A DNA stretch of 40,460 nucleotides from Pseudomonas antarctica (GCF_900624995.1 NZ_UYXQ01000033.1:1-40460), one strand, 5' to 3'. Shown: positions 7,810 through 15,559, counted from the stretch's first letter. The notes: generated by a model from the letters alone, not told the origin. A program made the numbers and translations.

Positions 7810-8742
7810 CTACTCCTCGTCTATTAATTTTAAGACCTCTGGCTTAAAAATGCCACCCAACTCATAAAATGATAGATGTACCTCGGGACTTCCGTGCGCA
7901 TAGCCTCCAACTTGATACTCGGCAAAAATAAATTCTAGCCCATACTGCCCAACTATAAACGGGGTCGATGCGATCGAGCTAGGGCTCGTTCCTTCCGTAA
8001 ACCATTCTCCGTCGAATTGAGTGAACTGTTTTTTAATCTTTTCCCTAATGATGTCGGAGAGCTTGTTCAAGCATTGACTATTAATCAGCAAGGAATCTAA
8101 AGTTAAGGGGGAGAATGGTGATAGGAGAAAATTTTGTGCTCTAGTCTCTCTATATCCATGCGCACCTCCCAAGAATCCTTGAATGTTGTATCGTACGCTC
8201 AATACAGAATTATCTCTCCTAATAACGTCGTATCTGCCGACCAAATAGGTTCCGAGATGAATGTAGTCATTATCAATTGCAGCCTTCTTGTTGCTTTCGG
8301 CTATAGACGTGTGCCAATTCAGCAGCTCATTACCCCAGGCTTCTATGTTTTTTGAAGCGATAATTACTTCTGCATTGCAGAAGTCTGGGAATTCAAAGTC
8401 AAAGTAAATGCCAGGATGGTTGATGTCGATTGTATATATACGTCGCTTGATTTCAACGATAGGTTGATCAAAAGCTGAGTTTCCTAAGTCGCGAATAGCT
8501 GATACCAGTGCTGACTTGTATTTAATTAGTGACTTACGATCTATTTCGCCATCATGAACCCGAGTGTGGCAGTTGGGACAGAGTGCAATAAGATTGTGAT
8601 ATTCGTGTTTTTTGCATTTCGCCCACGGAATAATGTGGTGAATTTCTACCCTCGAGTGTCGGCAGGCAGGAATCGCGCATTGATGACTCGCCTCAATCAA
8701 CACTGCTCTTTGAATCTCCATTGGAATTGCAGGTCTAGCCAC
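7810..8742 (-). CDS. HNH endonuclease fused to a PdaC/RsiV-like (DUF4163-DUF3298) domain
   Basis: This protein has 310 residues. Residues about 10-70 form an HNH nuclease module: a CAIPAC zinc knuckle (C22, C27), HHIIPW with the catalytic-type His at 35-36, the HNL asparagine (N50), CPNC (C55, C58) and a closing His (59/63). From about residue 100 the sequence follows the PdaC/RsiV layout: an N-terminal strand region, GGAHGYRE, a segment like LSPFSPLTLDSLL, and near the end a FxVGQYGLEFIF...YQVGGYAHGS signature typical of DUF3298. No membrane helix or signal peptide is seen, so the sensor-like domain would be cytoplasmic. The GTG start at 8742 has AAGGA nine bases upstream. It is AT-rich and lies alone in the second island element. 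An anti-phage or toxin role is inference. Confidence 0.8.
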   Translation of the reverse strand: MARPAIPMEIQRAVLIEASHQCAIPACRHSRVEIHHIIPWAKCKKHEYHNLIALCPNCHTRVHDGEIDRKSLIKYKSALVSAIRDLGNSAFDQPIVEIKRRIYTIDINHPGIYFDFEFPDFCNAEVIIASKNIEAWGNELLNWHTSIAESNKKAAIDNDYIHLGTYLVGRYDVIRRDNSVLSVRYNIQGFLGGAHGYRETRAQNFLLSPFSPLTLDSLLINSQCLNKLSDIIREKIKKQFTQFDGEWFTEGTSPSSIASTPFIVGQYGLEFIFAEYQVGGYAHGSPEVHLSFYELGGIFKPEVLKLIDEE

Positions 8743-9082
8743 GCCACTTATTCCTTACTTAATAGTGTCGAAATCCTTTTTGCATATTATCATAGGTCGC
8801 GGCGGACAAAAGGCGTGCAATTACCACCTAGTGAGTGCTGAGCTTTTTGACCGGCGACAATGATGTAGAGCAATTCCTTGAAACGCGTAGGTTGGCTAAG
8901 GTCATATAACGCCCGCTAGCGAAGACCCTCGGCCTCTCAATTGAGCCGGCCCTTGTTTGACGTGGCCCGGGTTTCCTACTCAATTTGAATACAATCAAAC
9001 CTAGCTGTCCTAGCTCTGGCAGTGGTTAGACGAAACGCAGCCTACGAGAACGCGGCGCGGCTTCGGTGTGTAGAGGCTGTGC
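8743..9082. other. Gene-poor island end
   Basis: I see no supported gene here. The stretch contains the ribosome site of the HNH gene (AAGGA, minus strand, just above 8742) and many stops in all frames. A short open run near 8835-8909 could be the tail of a lost gene, but it is too short to assign. Confidence 0.5.
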
Positions 9083-9099
9083 TGGTACGAAAGTGGTAC
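9083..9099. repeat. Possible integrase arm site (right copy)
   Basis: TGGTACGAAAGTGGTAC matches 14 of 17 positions of the sequence at 7661-7677 and keeps the same spacing to its neighbouring attachment core. The differences fall mainly in the third variable base of the TGGTRC units, as expected for binding sites of related rather than identical integrases. Confidence 0.55.
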
Positions 9100-9154
9100 G
9101 GCCTTTTGTTGGGAGGCTTTAAGGCCACGGATTACATGGTTTGTGAGATCAGGT

Positions 9155-9172
9155 GGTCCAATCCATCATCGG
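9155..9172. other. Attachment site, island right border
   Basis: GGTCCAATCCATCATCGG is an exact 18-base repeat of 1270-1287 in dusA, in the same orientation, followed by a further short match (CGAC after two changes). Beyond it the base composition returns to host-like and the DUF6124 leader begins. Confidence 0.75.
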
Positions 9173-9386
9173 GACGACTCACAGAGTACTGAGTGATCTC
9201 GTAACAGGCTAAATACACTGGGAAACTTCCCACACTTTTCTCAGCTTGCCCCTCAGACCCCCTCTAGCTAACCTCCTCCAGCCGCTGCCAATCCAGCGGC
9301 CGGATGTGGAAGTCCGTCCAAGCTGAAGGCGCTCAATCGCCCATAAACACCTACCGGCGTTTTTTTACGTCTGTATGATTGCTTAT

Positions 9387-9459
9387 GGCGGCTGTGCGCG
9401 GGGCACTTCGGTGCGCCGGGTCCTTTAGCCCTGGTCTTCCACACCTGCGTACAGCTGCC
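9387..9459 (+). promoter_or_regulatory. Structured leader RNA upstream of the DUF6124 gene
   Basis: GGCGGCTGT (9387-9395) can pair fully, with one G-U, to ACAGCTGCC (9451-9459). Inside lie a UUCG-capped hairpin (9400-9417, one mismatch) and a second hairpin using GGG (9418-9420) and CCC (9429-9431). The result is a three-way junction ending about 55 bases before the start codon. I recall similar leader sequence ahead of many DUF6124/DUF3077 genes in Pseudomonas. It could be a cis-regulatory RNA or an independent sRNA; the ligand or target is unknown. Confidence 0.5.
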
Positions 9460-9513
9460 ACCCTCATGTGGAAGTGAGTTTGGTAGTTCCTGGAATTCTA
9501 AAGGAGCTTCGCC

Positions 9514-9879
9514 ATGTACAAGGTCACACCGAATCCGCCTCATGCCTCAAATGCTGAACCCGCTGATGCCAAGCTTCAAGCTGCAGCTCAGCGCGCTATT
9601 CATCATTACCTGCCCCCATCTGACGACACCGCCACCTCCGATCACGCAACCAATAACCTATTCCTAGTCAGCCCCAACATCGACACCGAAACCCTCCTAG
9701 CCAACGCCGCCGAAAACCTCGAATCCGCCAACCAAATGGCCGCCACCCTGGCGTTCGATCTCGAAGACCCCCACCGCGCCATCATCCTCGGCATCCAACA
9801 ACTCATCGACCTAAGCGCTCTACTCGTCGCCCGAGCCCAGGAGCAAGTCGCGCCTGCCGCCAGCCCAGCCACCGCCTGA
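9514..9879 (+). CDS. DUF6124 family protein
   Basis: This 121-residue protein is typical of a Pseudomonas-restricted family present in several copies per genome. It opens with YKVTPNPP. The conserved core FLVSPNIDTETLLANAAENL is followed by a helical segment (DLEDPHRAIILGIQQLIDL) and a short tail. No signal peptide is present. AAAGGAG lies seven bases before the ATG. The role of the family is unknown. It is preceded by a structured leader and followed by an 8-bp hairpin, so it appears to be a single-gene transcript just outside the island. Confidence 0.85.
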   Translation: MYKVTPNPPHASNAEPADAKLQAAAQRAIHHYLPPSDDTATSDHATNNLFLVSPNIDTETLLANAAENLESANQMAATLAFDLEDPHRAIILGIQQLIDLSALLVARAQEQVAPAASPATA

Positions 9880-9890
9880 CCCCCAACCCC

Positions 9891-9911
9891 GCCGCCTTAC
9901 CCCAAGGCGGC
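9891..9911 (+). terminator. Hairpin after the DUF6124 gene
   Basis: GCCGCCTT and AAGGCGGC pair perfectly across a five-base loop, 12 bases after the stop codon. There is no T-run after it, so it is a weak or Rho-assisted terminator at best, or an mRNA-stabilising end. Confidence 0.4.
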
Positions 9912-10025
9912 AACCTGAACCCATGCTGTCACCCCGCTAAATTTCATAATCCCCAGTGCCTTTGAGGTCTACGATCCTCTTCAAGAGAGGGCCCCCGCGC
10001 CTCCAGCCCATAGGGAACTGAAAAC

Positions 10026-10247
10026 ATGATCTCGAACCTGGTTAAAGTCGTGATGATTGCTGGCACGTTGCTGTTGGGCGCTTGTTCGACGGGGTCGTCG
10101 GGCGGGAGCAGTGACCCGTGTTTTTCGGGGGGATGTCGGGCGTTTGGGGACCATAGCCCGGGCAAGGCGGCCAAGATGAGTTTTGGCGGCAGTGGGTTGG
10201 GGAGCAGTTATGGGGAGTATGGGTCGGGGTTGTTGCATGATGATTGA
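10026..10247 (+). CDS. Small lipoprotein
   Basis: This protein has 73 residues. A short N-region and hydrophobic core lead to the lipobox LLGAC, so C20 should be lipidated and the mature part, only about 54 residues, anchored in the envelope. The mature part is rich in glycine and serine and has two further cysteines (DPCFSGGC) that could form a disulphide. AGGGAA lies shortly before the ATG. The function is unknown. Confidence 0.7.
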   Translation: MISNLVKVVMIAGTLLLGACSTGSSGGSSDPCFSGGCRAFGDHSPGKAAKMSFGGSGLGSSYGEYGSGLLHDD

Positions 10248-10290
10248 TGGGGTGGTGGGGCAGTCATTGATGTGTTGACTGACCCACCGC

Positions 10291-10316
10291 TTTCGCGAGC
10301 AAGCCCGCTCCCACAT
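10291..10316. repeat. Single REP sequence
   Basis: TTTCGCGAGCAAGCCCGCTC followed by CCACA is one arm of the REP family found paired elsewhere in the window. It lies between the lipoprotein gene and the converging MFS gene. Confidence 0.75.
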
Positions 10317-10347
10317 TCGATCTGTGGTGGAGGCAAAAATTGTGGCG

Positions 10348-11535
10348 TTAGTGCCCGCCTTTCATGCGGCGGGCAATCAGGTAGATGCCCAGGCCGACCA
10401 GCGCTGTGGCGGCGCCGATGTAGCCGGTGCTGGTCCAGCCATACTCGGCTGTAATCGCCATCCCGCCAAACCACGGCCCCAGCGCGTTTGCCAGGTTGAA
10501 TGCTGCGTGGTTGGACGCTGCCGCCAGGCTTGGGGCTTCGTGGGCGATGTCCATCAGGCGGATTTGCAGCGGTGCGGCCAACGCCACCATGGTGCCGACC
10601 AGGCCCATGCTCAGCAGCACGCCCCATAGCGACGATGCCGCGAAAGGGAAGAACAGCAGCACGGCTATCGACCACACCAAGATCAAGCCCACCGCGCGGA
10701 ACTGCATGCGGTCGAACAGCTTGCCGCCGGCAATGTTGCCGATGATGCCGCCGACGCCAAAGGCGGCGAGGCCGAAGGGGATCCACTGCGGCGAGACTTT
10801 GGTCACTTCGAGCATGGTCGGGGCGAGGTAGCTGAATACGCAGAACATACCGGCAAAGCCAATTGCGCCAATCGACAGCGCCATCCACACCTGCGGTTTG
10901 GTGAAGGCGCGCAGTTCTTTGCGCGGGTCGCTGCGCGGTTCGTCGCGGCGGTCGGGGACGAATTGCCAGACGAGGAAGAGGGTGCACAGGGCGATGGCGC
11001 TGACCAGGGCGAACGCCGAGCGCCAGCCCAGGTGTTGGCCCAGGAAGGTGGCGATGGGGTTGCCGAGCAGCATGGCCAGGGTCAGGCCCATCATCACGCG
11101 GGCCACGGCGCCGGCGCGTTTGTCGTTGGGCACCATGCTGGAGGCGACGACGGCGGCAATGCCGAAGTAGGCGCCGTGGGGCAGGCCGCTGATGAAGCGG
11201 AAGGCCACCAGCGAGCCGAAGGTCGGGGTGAAGGCGGTGGCAAGGTTGCCCAGCGCGTACAAGCCCATCAGCAATAAGAGCATGTGTTTGCGCAGCAGCT
11301 TGGCGCCGAGGATGGCCAGCAGTGGCGCGCCGACCATGACGCCGAGGGCGTAGGCGCTGATCGCGTGGCCGACTTGGGGTTCGCTTAAGCCCAGGTTTTG
11401 GGCGATGTCGGGCATCAGGCCCATGATGGCGAATTCGCCGGTGCCGATCGCGAAGGCGCCCACGGCCATGGCCGCTTCCATTTTGGCGGCGCTGCGCGCG
11501 GGCAGCACGTGCCCGGGTGTTTGCTGGATAGTCAT
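10348..11535 (-). CDS. MFS transporter, DHA1 family (AraJ-like)
   Basis: From the ATG at 11535 (MTIQQTPGH) the protein has 395 residues and about twelve membrane helices, typical of drug:H+ antiporter-1 exporters of the AraJ/YdhP type. Landmarks are GEFAIMGLMP in helix 1, the loop after helix 2 (LGAKLLRKHMLLL), and GLPHGAYFGIA in helix 4. An earlier in-frame start at 11562 is possible but adds only nine unrelated residues. The substrate is unknown; export of sugars or toxic small molecules is the usual guess. No regulator is adjacent. Confidence 0.85.
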   Translation of the reverse strand: MTIQQTPGHVLPARSAAKMEAAMAVGAFAIGTGEFAIMGLMPDIAQNLGLSEPQVGHAISAYALGVMVGAPLLAILGAKLLRKHMLLLLMGLYALGNLATAFTPTFGSLVAFRFISGLPHGAYFGIAAVVASSMVPNDKRAGAVARVMMGLTLAMLLGNPIATFLGQHLGWRSAFALVSAIALCTLFLVWQFVPDRRDEPRSDPRKELRAFTKPQVWMALSIGAIGFAGMFCVFSYLAPTMLEVTKVSPQWIPFGLAAFGVGGIIGNIAGGKLFDRMQFRAVGLILVWSIAVLLFFPFAASSLWGVLLSMGLVGTMVALAAPLQIRLMDIAHEAPSLAAASNHAAFNLANALGPWFGGMAITAEYGWTSTGYIGAATALVGLGIYLIARRMKGGH

Positions 11536-12028
11536 GGGTAACTCTGTGTGGGTGAAGTGCACGAAGGACCGCCGCCGATGCTACGCAAGCAGCGGCGAAG
11601 GTGTCTAGAACAGCCTTGACCGCGAGAGTTCCGCGCCGATTGCGACCCTGTGACGCCACGTCGCGCTTGCTCGGCTTGACAGGGGCGGGGAAAAGTCCGG
11701 TTTTAGCGCTGTCAATTAGCCAAACGACGCATAAACGCTGTTTAGCGTGATATTCTGCGCGCCGTCTTGGTCTAGTCTTTCCCCGGTGCGTACATCCGTA
11801 TACGCCCCGGCGGTTGGCTGTCGCCCAGGTAGCTGAAGCCAATAATGATAAGAAGTCAGCGCAGAAGGGACAAAAACAGTGAGGTCGATACGTCGGCCTT
11901 GTGTGCCCACCCTGCGGCCCTTACGTGAATGTGCAAACCCCGCGGTGCGCTGCCTGGCGCGGCGTGGTGGAGGGTTGCGCATGCTCAGGGGCGGTGGGGC
12001 GGATGGCGTTTTATCATAGGTGCTACTG
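11536..12028. other. Intergenic region between MFS gene and mqo
   Basis: These 493 bases separate two divergent genes and must hold both promoters. A TTGACA occurs at 11676-11681, but no convincing -10 lies at the right distance. A short inverted repeat ACGCT-gttt-AGCGT lies near 11735-11755. I see no small gene that I can support. Confidence 0.4.
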
Positions 12029-13675
12029 ATGTTTAAAAAAGTAAACACTGCCCTGCTGGGGCTGGCTTTGTCGATGGGGATCACGTCCGTTCAGGCGCAA
12101 GAGGCAAAGAAAGTCGATGTGCTGCTGATCGGCGGCGGCATCATGAGTGCGACCCTGGGTGTATGGCTTAACGAGCTGCAGCCGGACTGGTCGATGGAGA
12201 TGGTCGAGCGCCTGGATGGCGTGGCCGAAGAAAGCTCCAACGGCTGGAACAACGCCGGTACCGGTCACTCGGCGTTGGCTGAGCTGAACTACACGCCGGA
12301 AGACAGCAGCGGCGTCGTTCAGATCCCGAAAGCGGTCGAGATCAACGAAGCGTTCCAGATCTCCCGTCAGTTCTGGTCCTGGCAGGTCCAGCAGGGCGTG
12401 CTGAAGAACCCGCGTTCGTTCATCAACTCCACACCGCACATGAGCTTTGTGTGGGGCGATGACAACATCAAGTTCCTGAAAAAACGCTACGAAGCCCTGC
12501 AAGCGAGCCCGCTGTTCGCTGGCATGCAGTACTCCGAAGACCCGGCGCAGATCGCCAAATGGGTTCCGCTGATGATGGAAGGCCGTGATCCGAAGCAGAA
12601 GATCGCCGCCACCTGGAGCCCGATCGGCACCGACGTGAACTTTGGCGAGATCACCCGCCAGTTCGTCGCCCACCTGCAAACCACGCCGAAGTTTGACTTG
12701 AAATTGTCGAGCGAAGTGCAGGACATCACCAAGAACGCCGACGGTTCGTGGCGTGTGAGCTACAAAAACCTGAAAGACGGCACCAAGACTGAAACCGACG
12801 CCAAGTTCGTGTTCATCGGCGCCGGCGGCGGTGCACTGCACCTGCTGCAAAAGTCGGGCATTCCTGAAGCCAAGGAATACGCCGGCTTCCCGGTTGGCGG
12901 CTCGTTCCTGGTGACCGATAACACGGCCATCGCCGAGCAGCACATGGCCAAGGCCTACGGTAAGGCTTCGGTTGGCGCGCCACCGATGTCGGTGCCGCAC
13001 TTGGACACCCGCGTGCTGGATGGCAAGCGCGTCATCCTGTTTGGCCCATTCGCGACCTTCTCGACCAAGTTCCTCAAAGAAGGCTCGTACCTGGACCTGC
13101 TGACCAGCACCACCACCCACAACATCTGGCCAATGACCAAAGTCGGTATTCGTGAATACCCACTGGTTGAGTACCTCGCCGGCCAACTGATGCTGTCGGA
13201 TGACGACCGCTTCAAGGCGCTGCAAGAGTACTTCCCGAACGCCAAGCAATCCGACTGGCGCCTGTGGCAAGCCGGTCAGCGCGTGCAGATCATCAAGCGT
13301 GACGAAGAGCAGGGCGGCGTCCTGAAACTCGGCACCGAAGTGGTCAGCTCCGCCGACAACACCCTCGCCGGCCTGTTGGGTGCATCGCCAGGCGCGTCCA
13401 CCGCGGCTCCGATCATGCTGACCGTGCTGCAGAAAGTGTTCAAGGACAAGGTCGCGACCCCTGAGTGGCAGGCCAAACTGCACCAGATCGTACCGAGCTA
13501 CGGCACCAAGCTGAACGACAGCCCTGAGGCTGTTGCCAAGGAATGGGCCTACACCGCCGGTGTCCTGCAACTGACGCCACCGCCTGCGATTCCGCAGATG
13601 GCCGCGCCAAAGGCCACCGAGGCTGCCAAGCCTGCGGCTGAGCCGAGCAAGCCGGCGTCTGACCTGGCGCTGTAA
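12029..13675 (+). CDS. mqo: Malate:quinone oxidoreductase
   Basis: Mqo oxidises malate to oxaloacetate and passes electrons to quinone; it is FAD-dependent and peripheral to the membrane. The protein has 548 residues from the ATG at 12029. Landmarks are the Rossmann motif DVLLIGGGIMSATLG, then MVERLDGVAEESSNGWNNAGTGHSA, characteristic of the family, and GASPGASTAAPIM near the C-terminus. Unusually it begins with a signal-like stretch (FKKVNTALLGLALSMGITSVQAQ) and ends with an Ala/Pro/Lys-rich tail. Many Pseudomonas have two mqo paralogues, and this type with a leader-like N-terminus is the longer form. A GTG three codons earlier is less likely. A strong terminator follows. Confidence 0.93.
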   Translation: MFKKVNTALLGLALSMGITSVQAQEAKKVDVLLIGGGIMSATLGVWLNELQPDWSMEMVERLDGVAEESSNGWNNAGTGHSALAELNYTPEDSSGVVQIPKAVEINEAFQISRQFWSWQVQQGVLKNPRSFINSTPHMSFVWGDDNIKFLKKRYEALQASPLFAGMQYSEDPAQIAKWVPLMMEGRDPKQKIAATWSPIGTDVNFGEITRQFVAHLQTTPKFDLKLSSEVQDITKNADGSWRVSYKNLKDGTKTETDAKFVFIGAGGGALHLLQKSGIPEAKEYAGFPVGGSFLVTDNTAIAEQHMAKAYGKASVGAPPMSVPHLDTRVLDGKRVILFGPFATFSTKFLKEGSYLDLLTSTTTHNIWPMTKVGIREYPLVEYLAGQLMLSDDDRFKALQEYFPNAKQSDWRLWQAGQRVQIIKRDEEQGGVLKLGTEVVSSADNTLAGLLGASPGASTAAPIMLTVLQKVFKDKVATPEWQAKLHQIVPSYGTKLNDSPEAVAKEWAYTAGVLQLTPPPAIPQMAAPKATEAAKPAAEPSKPASDLAL

Positions 13676-13690
13676 GCCAAGCCGGATGTT

Positions 13691-13731
13691 AAAAAGCCCG
13701 CTGAACCGGTAACGGTCAGCGGGCTTTTTTT
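13691..13731 (+). terminator. Rho-independent terminator of mqo
   Basis: AAAAAGCCCGCTGA pairs with TCAGCGGGCTTTTTT across an 11-base loop, ending in a seven-T run. It starts 15 bases after the mqo stop. The A-run on the other side makes it bidirectional, so it may also stop transcripts leaving the brnTA pair. Confidence 0.93.
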
Positions 13732-13788
13732 GTCCAGCTTTCCCGTCGCTGAAATTCGGGATTCAATCCATTCGGGAGGCTTTCTTAC

Positions 13789-14178
13789 TCAGTCCGCGTC
13801 AGCCATCTGCGTTTTTTTCTGGCCTGCTACTTTGGCCTTGGGGGCTTTGTGCTCTGGATTATCCAGAAATAGCTGCATCTCAATCACGAGACTTGCCATT
13901 TTTTGCTCCAAAATGGCCACTTCTGTACGGCTAATTGTCGTGCGAGATTTGGATGCTGGTTTTTTGACCGTCGGCGAAGTCAGTTTATGAGTCTCTGGCA
14001 CCAATGCTTGGCGTAGGAGATTATTAATAATCGTCTGATAGCCCGTTCCGGCATTTTCGGCTCGATCACGCGCAGCCTCGATAACGGCGTCATCCAGCAT
14101 GATAGTAATACGGGTTTTGCCCTTGCTGCTGGCAATTTGTCCCCGCGTGGCTTCGCTGAAATCATATTCACTTTTCAT
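13789..14178 (-). CDS. brnA: BrnA-type antitoxin
   Basis: This protein has 129 residues. Residues about 18-55 hold a ribbon-helix-helix-like segment (KTRITIMLDDAVIEAARDRA, then GYQTIINNLLRQAL), as in BrnA antitoxins, which bind BrnT and repress their own promoter. The C-terminal half, with many Lys/Ala and a helix (AILEQKMASLVIEMQLFL), is longer than in most BrnA proteins. The start overlaps the end of the toxin gene by four bases. The toxin-first order is typical of brnTA. Confidence 0.8.
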   Translation of the reverse strand: MKSEYDFSEATRGQIASSKGKTRITIMLDDAVIEAARDRAENAGTGYQTIINNLLRQALVPETHKLTSPTVKKPASKSRTTISRTEVAILEQKMASLVIEMQLFLDNPEHKAPKAKVAGQKKTQMADAD

Positions 14179-14462
14179 CGCTTACCTCTTGCGTAGGATC
14201 TACGTTCTTTTGCAGTTGCCTTACGAGCGCTTATAGCCCGGATGATGTCAGGGTCTCGGTAGGTAAACAGTACTGTTAGTAACCGGCCCGCTGCGTCCAG
14301 CCCTACCGCGACCCATCTCTGTTCGTCATGGTCCTTATCTTCTAAATCTCTAAGGGCCCTGTCGTCATAAAACACCATTTCTGCGTCCGCAAGATTTACT
14401 CCGTGTTTATCTTTGTTAAGTTCGTTTTTTTCGGGGTCATACTCGTAATCGAATGATTTCAT
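14175..14462 (-). CDS. brnT: BrnT-type ribonuclease toxin
   Basis: From the ATG at 14462 the protein has 95 residues. It shows the BrnT pattern: FDYEYDPEKNELNKDKHGV at the start, AEMVFYDD, then ERRSYARGKR-like basic C-terminus with SARKATAKE. BrnT is a RelE-like RNase that blocks translation and is neutralised by BrnA. An open frame extends further upstream but crosses the operator and lacks family similarity, so the later ATG is preferred. The gene and brnA form a two-gene operon. Confidence 0.85.
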   Translation of the reverse strand: MKSFDYEYDPEKNELNKDKHGVNLADAEMVFYDDRALRDLEDKDHDEQRWVAVGLDAAGRLLTVLFTYRDPDIIRAISARKATAKERRSYARGKR

Positions 14463-14463
14463 T

Positions 14464-14482
14464 ATGCATATTTCATATGTAT
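14464..14482. promoter_or_regulatory. Palindromic operator candidate for brnTA
   Basis: ATGCATAT-TTC-ATATGTAT is an imperfect inverted repeat (7 of 8 pairs) directly next to the brnT start codon. Its position suits autorepression by the BrnA ribbon-helix-helix protein. Confidence 0.5.
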
Positions 14483-14814
14483 AAAAAAGGGTGTCTGTAT
14501 GCCCGTCGTCGGCTTCATGAGTATCACATGCTCGCCTTTGGACTGCGGGCGTTCTGAGCGTAGGTTTCAATTCGCTGAAACACTGTAGAACATCCTGGCG
14601 ATTGAGAAGGGTAGGTCAAAGCACTGTTGATCAGTGATCGAAGCTATGTCATGCGGTTCTCATCGATTTGTTTTAGAGGCAGCCCTCGCAGGGTTCAGCA
14701 ATCTGACAGACATCACCTGTTACAAAGAACCCAGGCCTTAGCAGGAGCGCGGCTGAATCAAGGGGGCATTTTTTACTGGTGCAGGTGTTGGGCGTTAGCG
14801 CCCGAGGGCTTTGT
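14483..14814. other. Intergenic region upstream of brnT and the YXWGXW gene
   Basis: These 332 bases separate the divergent brnTA operon and the lipoprotein gene. No gene, strong promoter or repeat could be supported. GAGGG at 14804-14808 is the ribosome site of the gene at 14815. Confidence 0.4.
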
Positions 14815-15144
14815 ATGTGGCTACGTTATGCAGCAATGGCGGCAGTGGTCGTCGCGGCATCCGGGTGTGTGCAAGAGCGCGTTGTGCATGACCGCAGGCC
14901 GGTACAGCGTGAGTATGTCGAAGTGGTTGCGCCACAACCGCCACCGGTCCAGGTGATCGAAGTCGAACCCGCAGCCCGTTACGGCTATGTATGGTCGCGC
15001 GGTTACTGGCGTTGGGAAGGTGGGCGATACGTCGCGGTGCACGGCCATTGGGAGCACGTGCGCGAAGGCTATCGTTATGTGCATCCGCACTGGGTGCAAC
15101 GCAATGACGGTTACCACTGGCAGGGCGGTGGCTGGGTTCGCTGA
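14815..15144 (+). CDS. YXWGXW-repeat lipoprotein-like protein
   Basis: This 109-residue protein starts at ATG 14815, six bases after GAGGG. The N-terminus has a hydrophobic core ending in VAASGC, a lipobox-like site, so it is probably envelope-anchored. The mature part has a proline-rich linker (APQPPPVQV) and then repeated aromatic motifs of the form Y-x-W/H-x-x-G-x-W (YVWSRGYWRWEGGRYV, HGHWEHVREGY, GYHWQGGGWV), typical of the YXWGXW family. The function is unknown; the motifs suggest a small beta or aromatic-rich domain near the outer membrane. Confidence 0.8.
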   Translation: MWLRYAAMAAVVVAASGCVQERVVHDRRPVQREYVEVVAPQPPPVQVIEVEPAARYGYVWSRGYWRWEGGRYVAVHGHWEHVREGYRYVHPHWVQRNDGYHWQGGGWVR

Positions 15145-15163
15145 GCCCCGGCTGAAACAACGT

Positions 15164-15559
15164 CTAGATCGGCTTCTGGGTACCTAGAAGCCGAACTTCC
15201 CGCAACAGCGCGGCACCCAGTTGATCAGTGCCCAATTCCTTGTAGCCGACCGCCTTGATCTCGCCGTTCTCTTCGGCCTGGATGATGATCACCGGTGTTT
15301 CCTTGCCGGTGCCTTCGTCCACATGCAGGGCGTACTGGGGAATAGCCAGCTTGATCGGCGTACCCGCCGCTTTGCCTTGCACGTTGATCAAGAACGCTGC
15401 ACAGCCGCTGTCGACATCCACGCTGGTGGCTGAGCGGCCGCTGACGAAACAGGTTTTCGGCAGGTCGGGCCAGGCGATGGTGTCGGCGGAGGCCAGGGTG
15501 GAGGCCAAGCTCAAAGTAGCGAGTAGCAGCATGCGCACGTGAGTCTGTCTCTTGATCAA
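15164..15559 (-). CDS. Secreted or periplasmic protein of unknown function
   Basis: This protein has 131 residues. The N-terminus is a signal peptide: basic KRQTHVR, hydrophobic MLLLATLSLASTL, then ASA before DTIAWPDLP. The start is probably the TTG at 15559, which supplies the basic region; the ATG at 15532 would leave a signal without charge. Two cysteines in the mature part (CFVSG, SGCAAFL) may form a disulphide. I do not recognise the family. It converges with the YXWGXW gene and shows no operon partner. Confidence 0.7.
   Translation of the reverse strand: MIKRQTHVRMLLLATLSLASTLASADTIAWPDLPKTCFVSGRSATSVDVDSGCAAFLINVQGKAAGTPIKLAIPQYALHVDEGTGKETPVIIIQAEENGEIKAVGYKELGTDQLGAALLREVRLLGTQKPI

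Larger units (their letters stand above)
1270..9172. mobile_element. dusA-associated genomic island, probably two tandem elements, no integrase left
   Basis: The region between the dusA attachment site (1270) and its exact 18-bp repeat (ending 9172) is mostly AT-rich compared with flanking genes. It contains only unusual accessory genes, and a third dusA-like repeat at 7734-7780 divides it. The simplest reading is two tandem integrations: 1270 to about 7734, and about 7734 to 9172. No tyrosine recombinase, excisionase, replication or conjugation gene is recognisable. The island is therefore either decayed or was mobilised in trans. Confidence 0.65.

Noticed and set aside
8835..8909. Short plus-strand open run that might be the C-terminus of an integrase
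   Set aside because: At 24 codons and with no recognisable recombinase motif it cannot be supported, although its place near the island end is suggestive.
9268..9543. Minus-strand 91-codon frame across the DUF6124 leader
   Set aside because: It overlaps the structured leader, has no ribosome site, and is probably a chance frame.
12023..13570. Long minus-strand frame opposite mqo (515 codons)
   Set aside because: High-GC shadow of a well-supported gene; it shows no family features.
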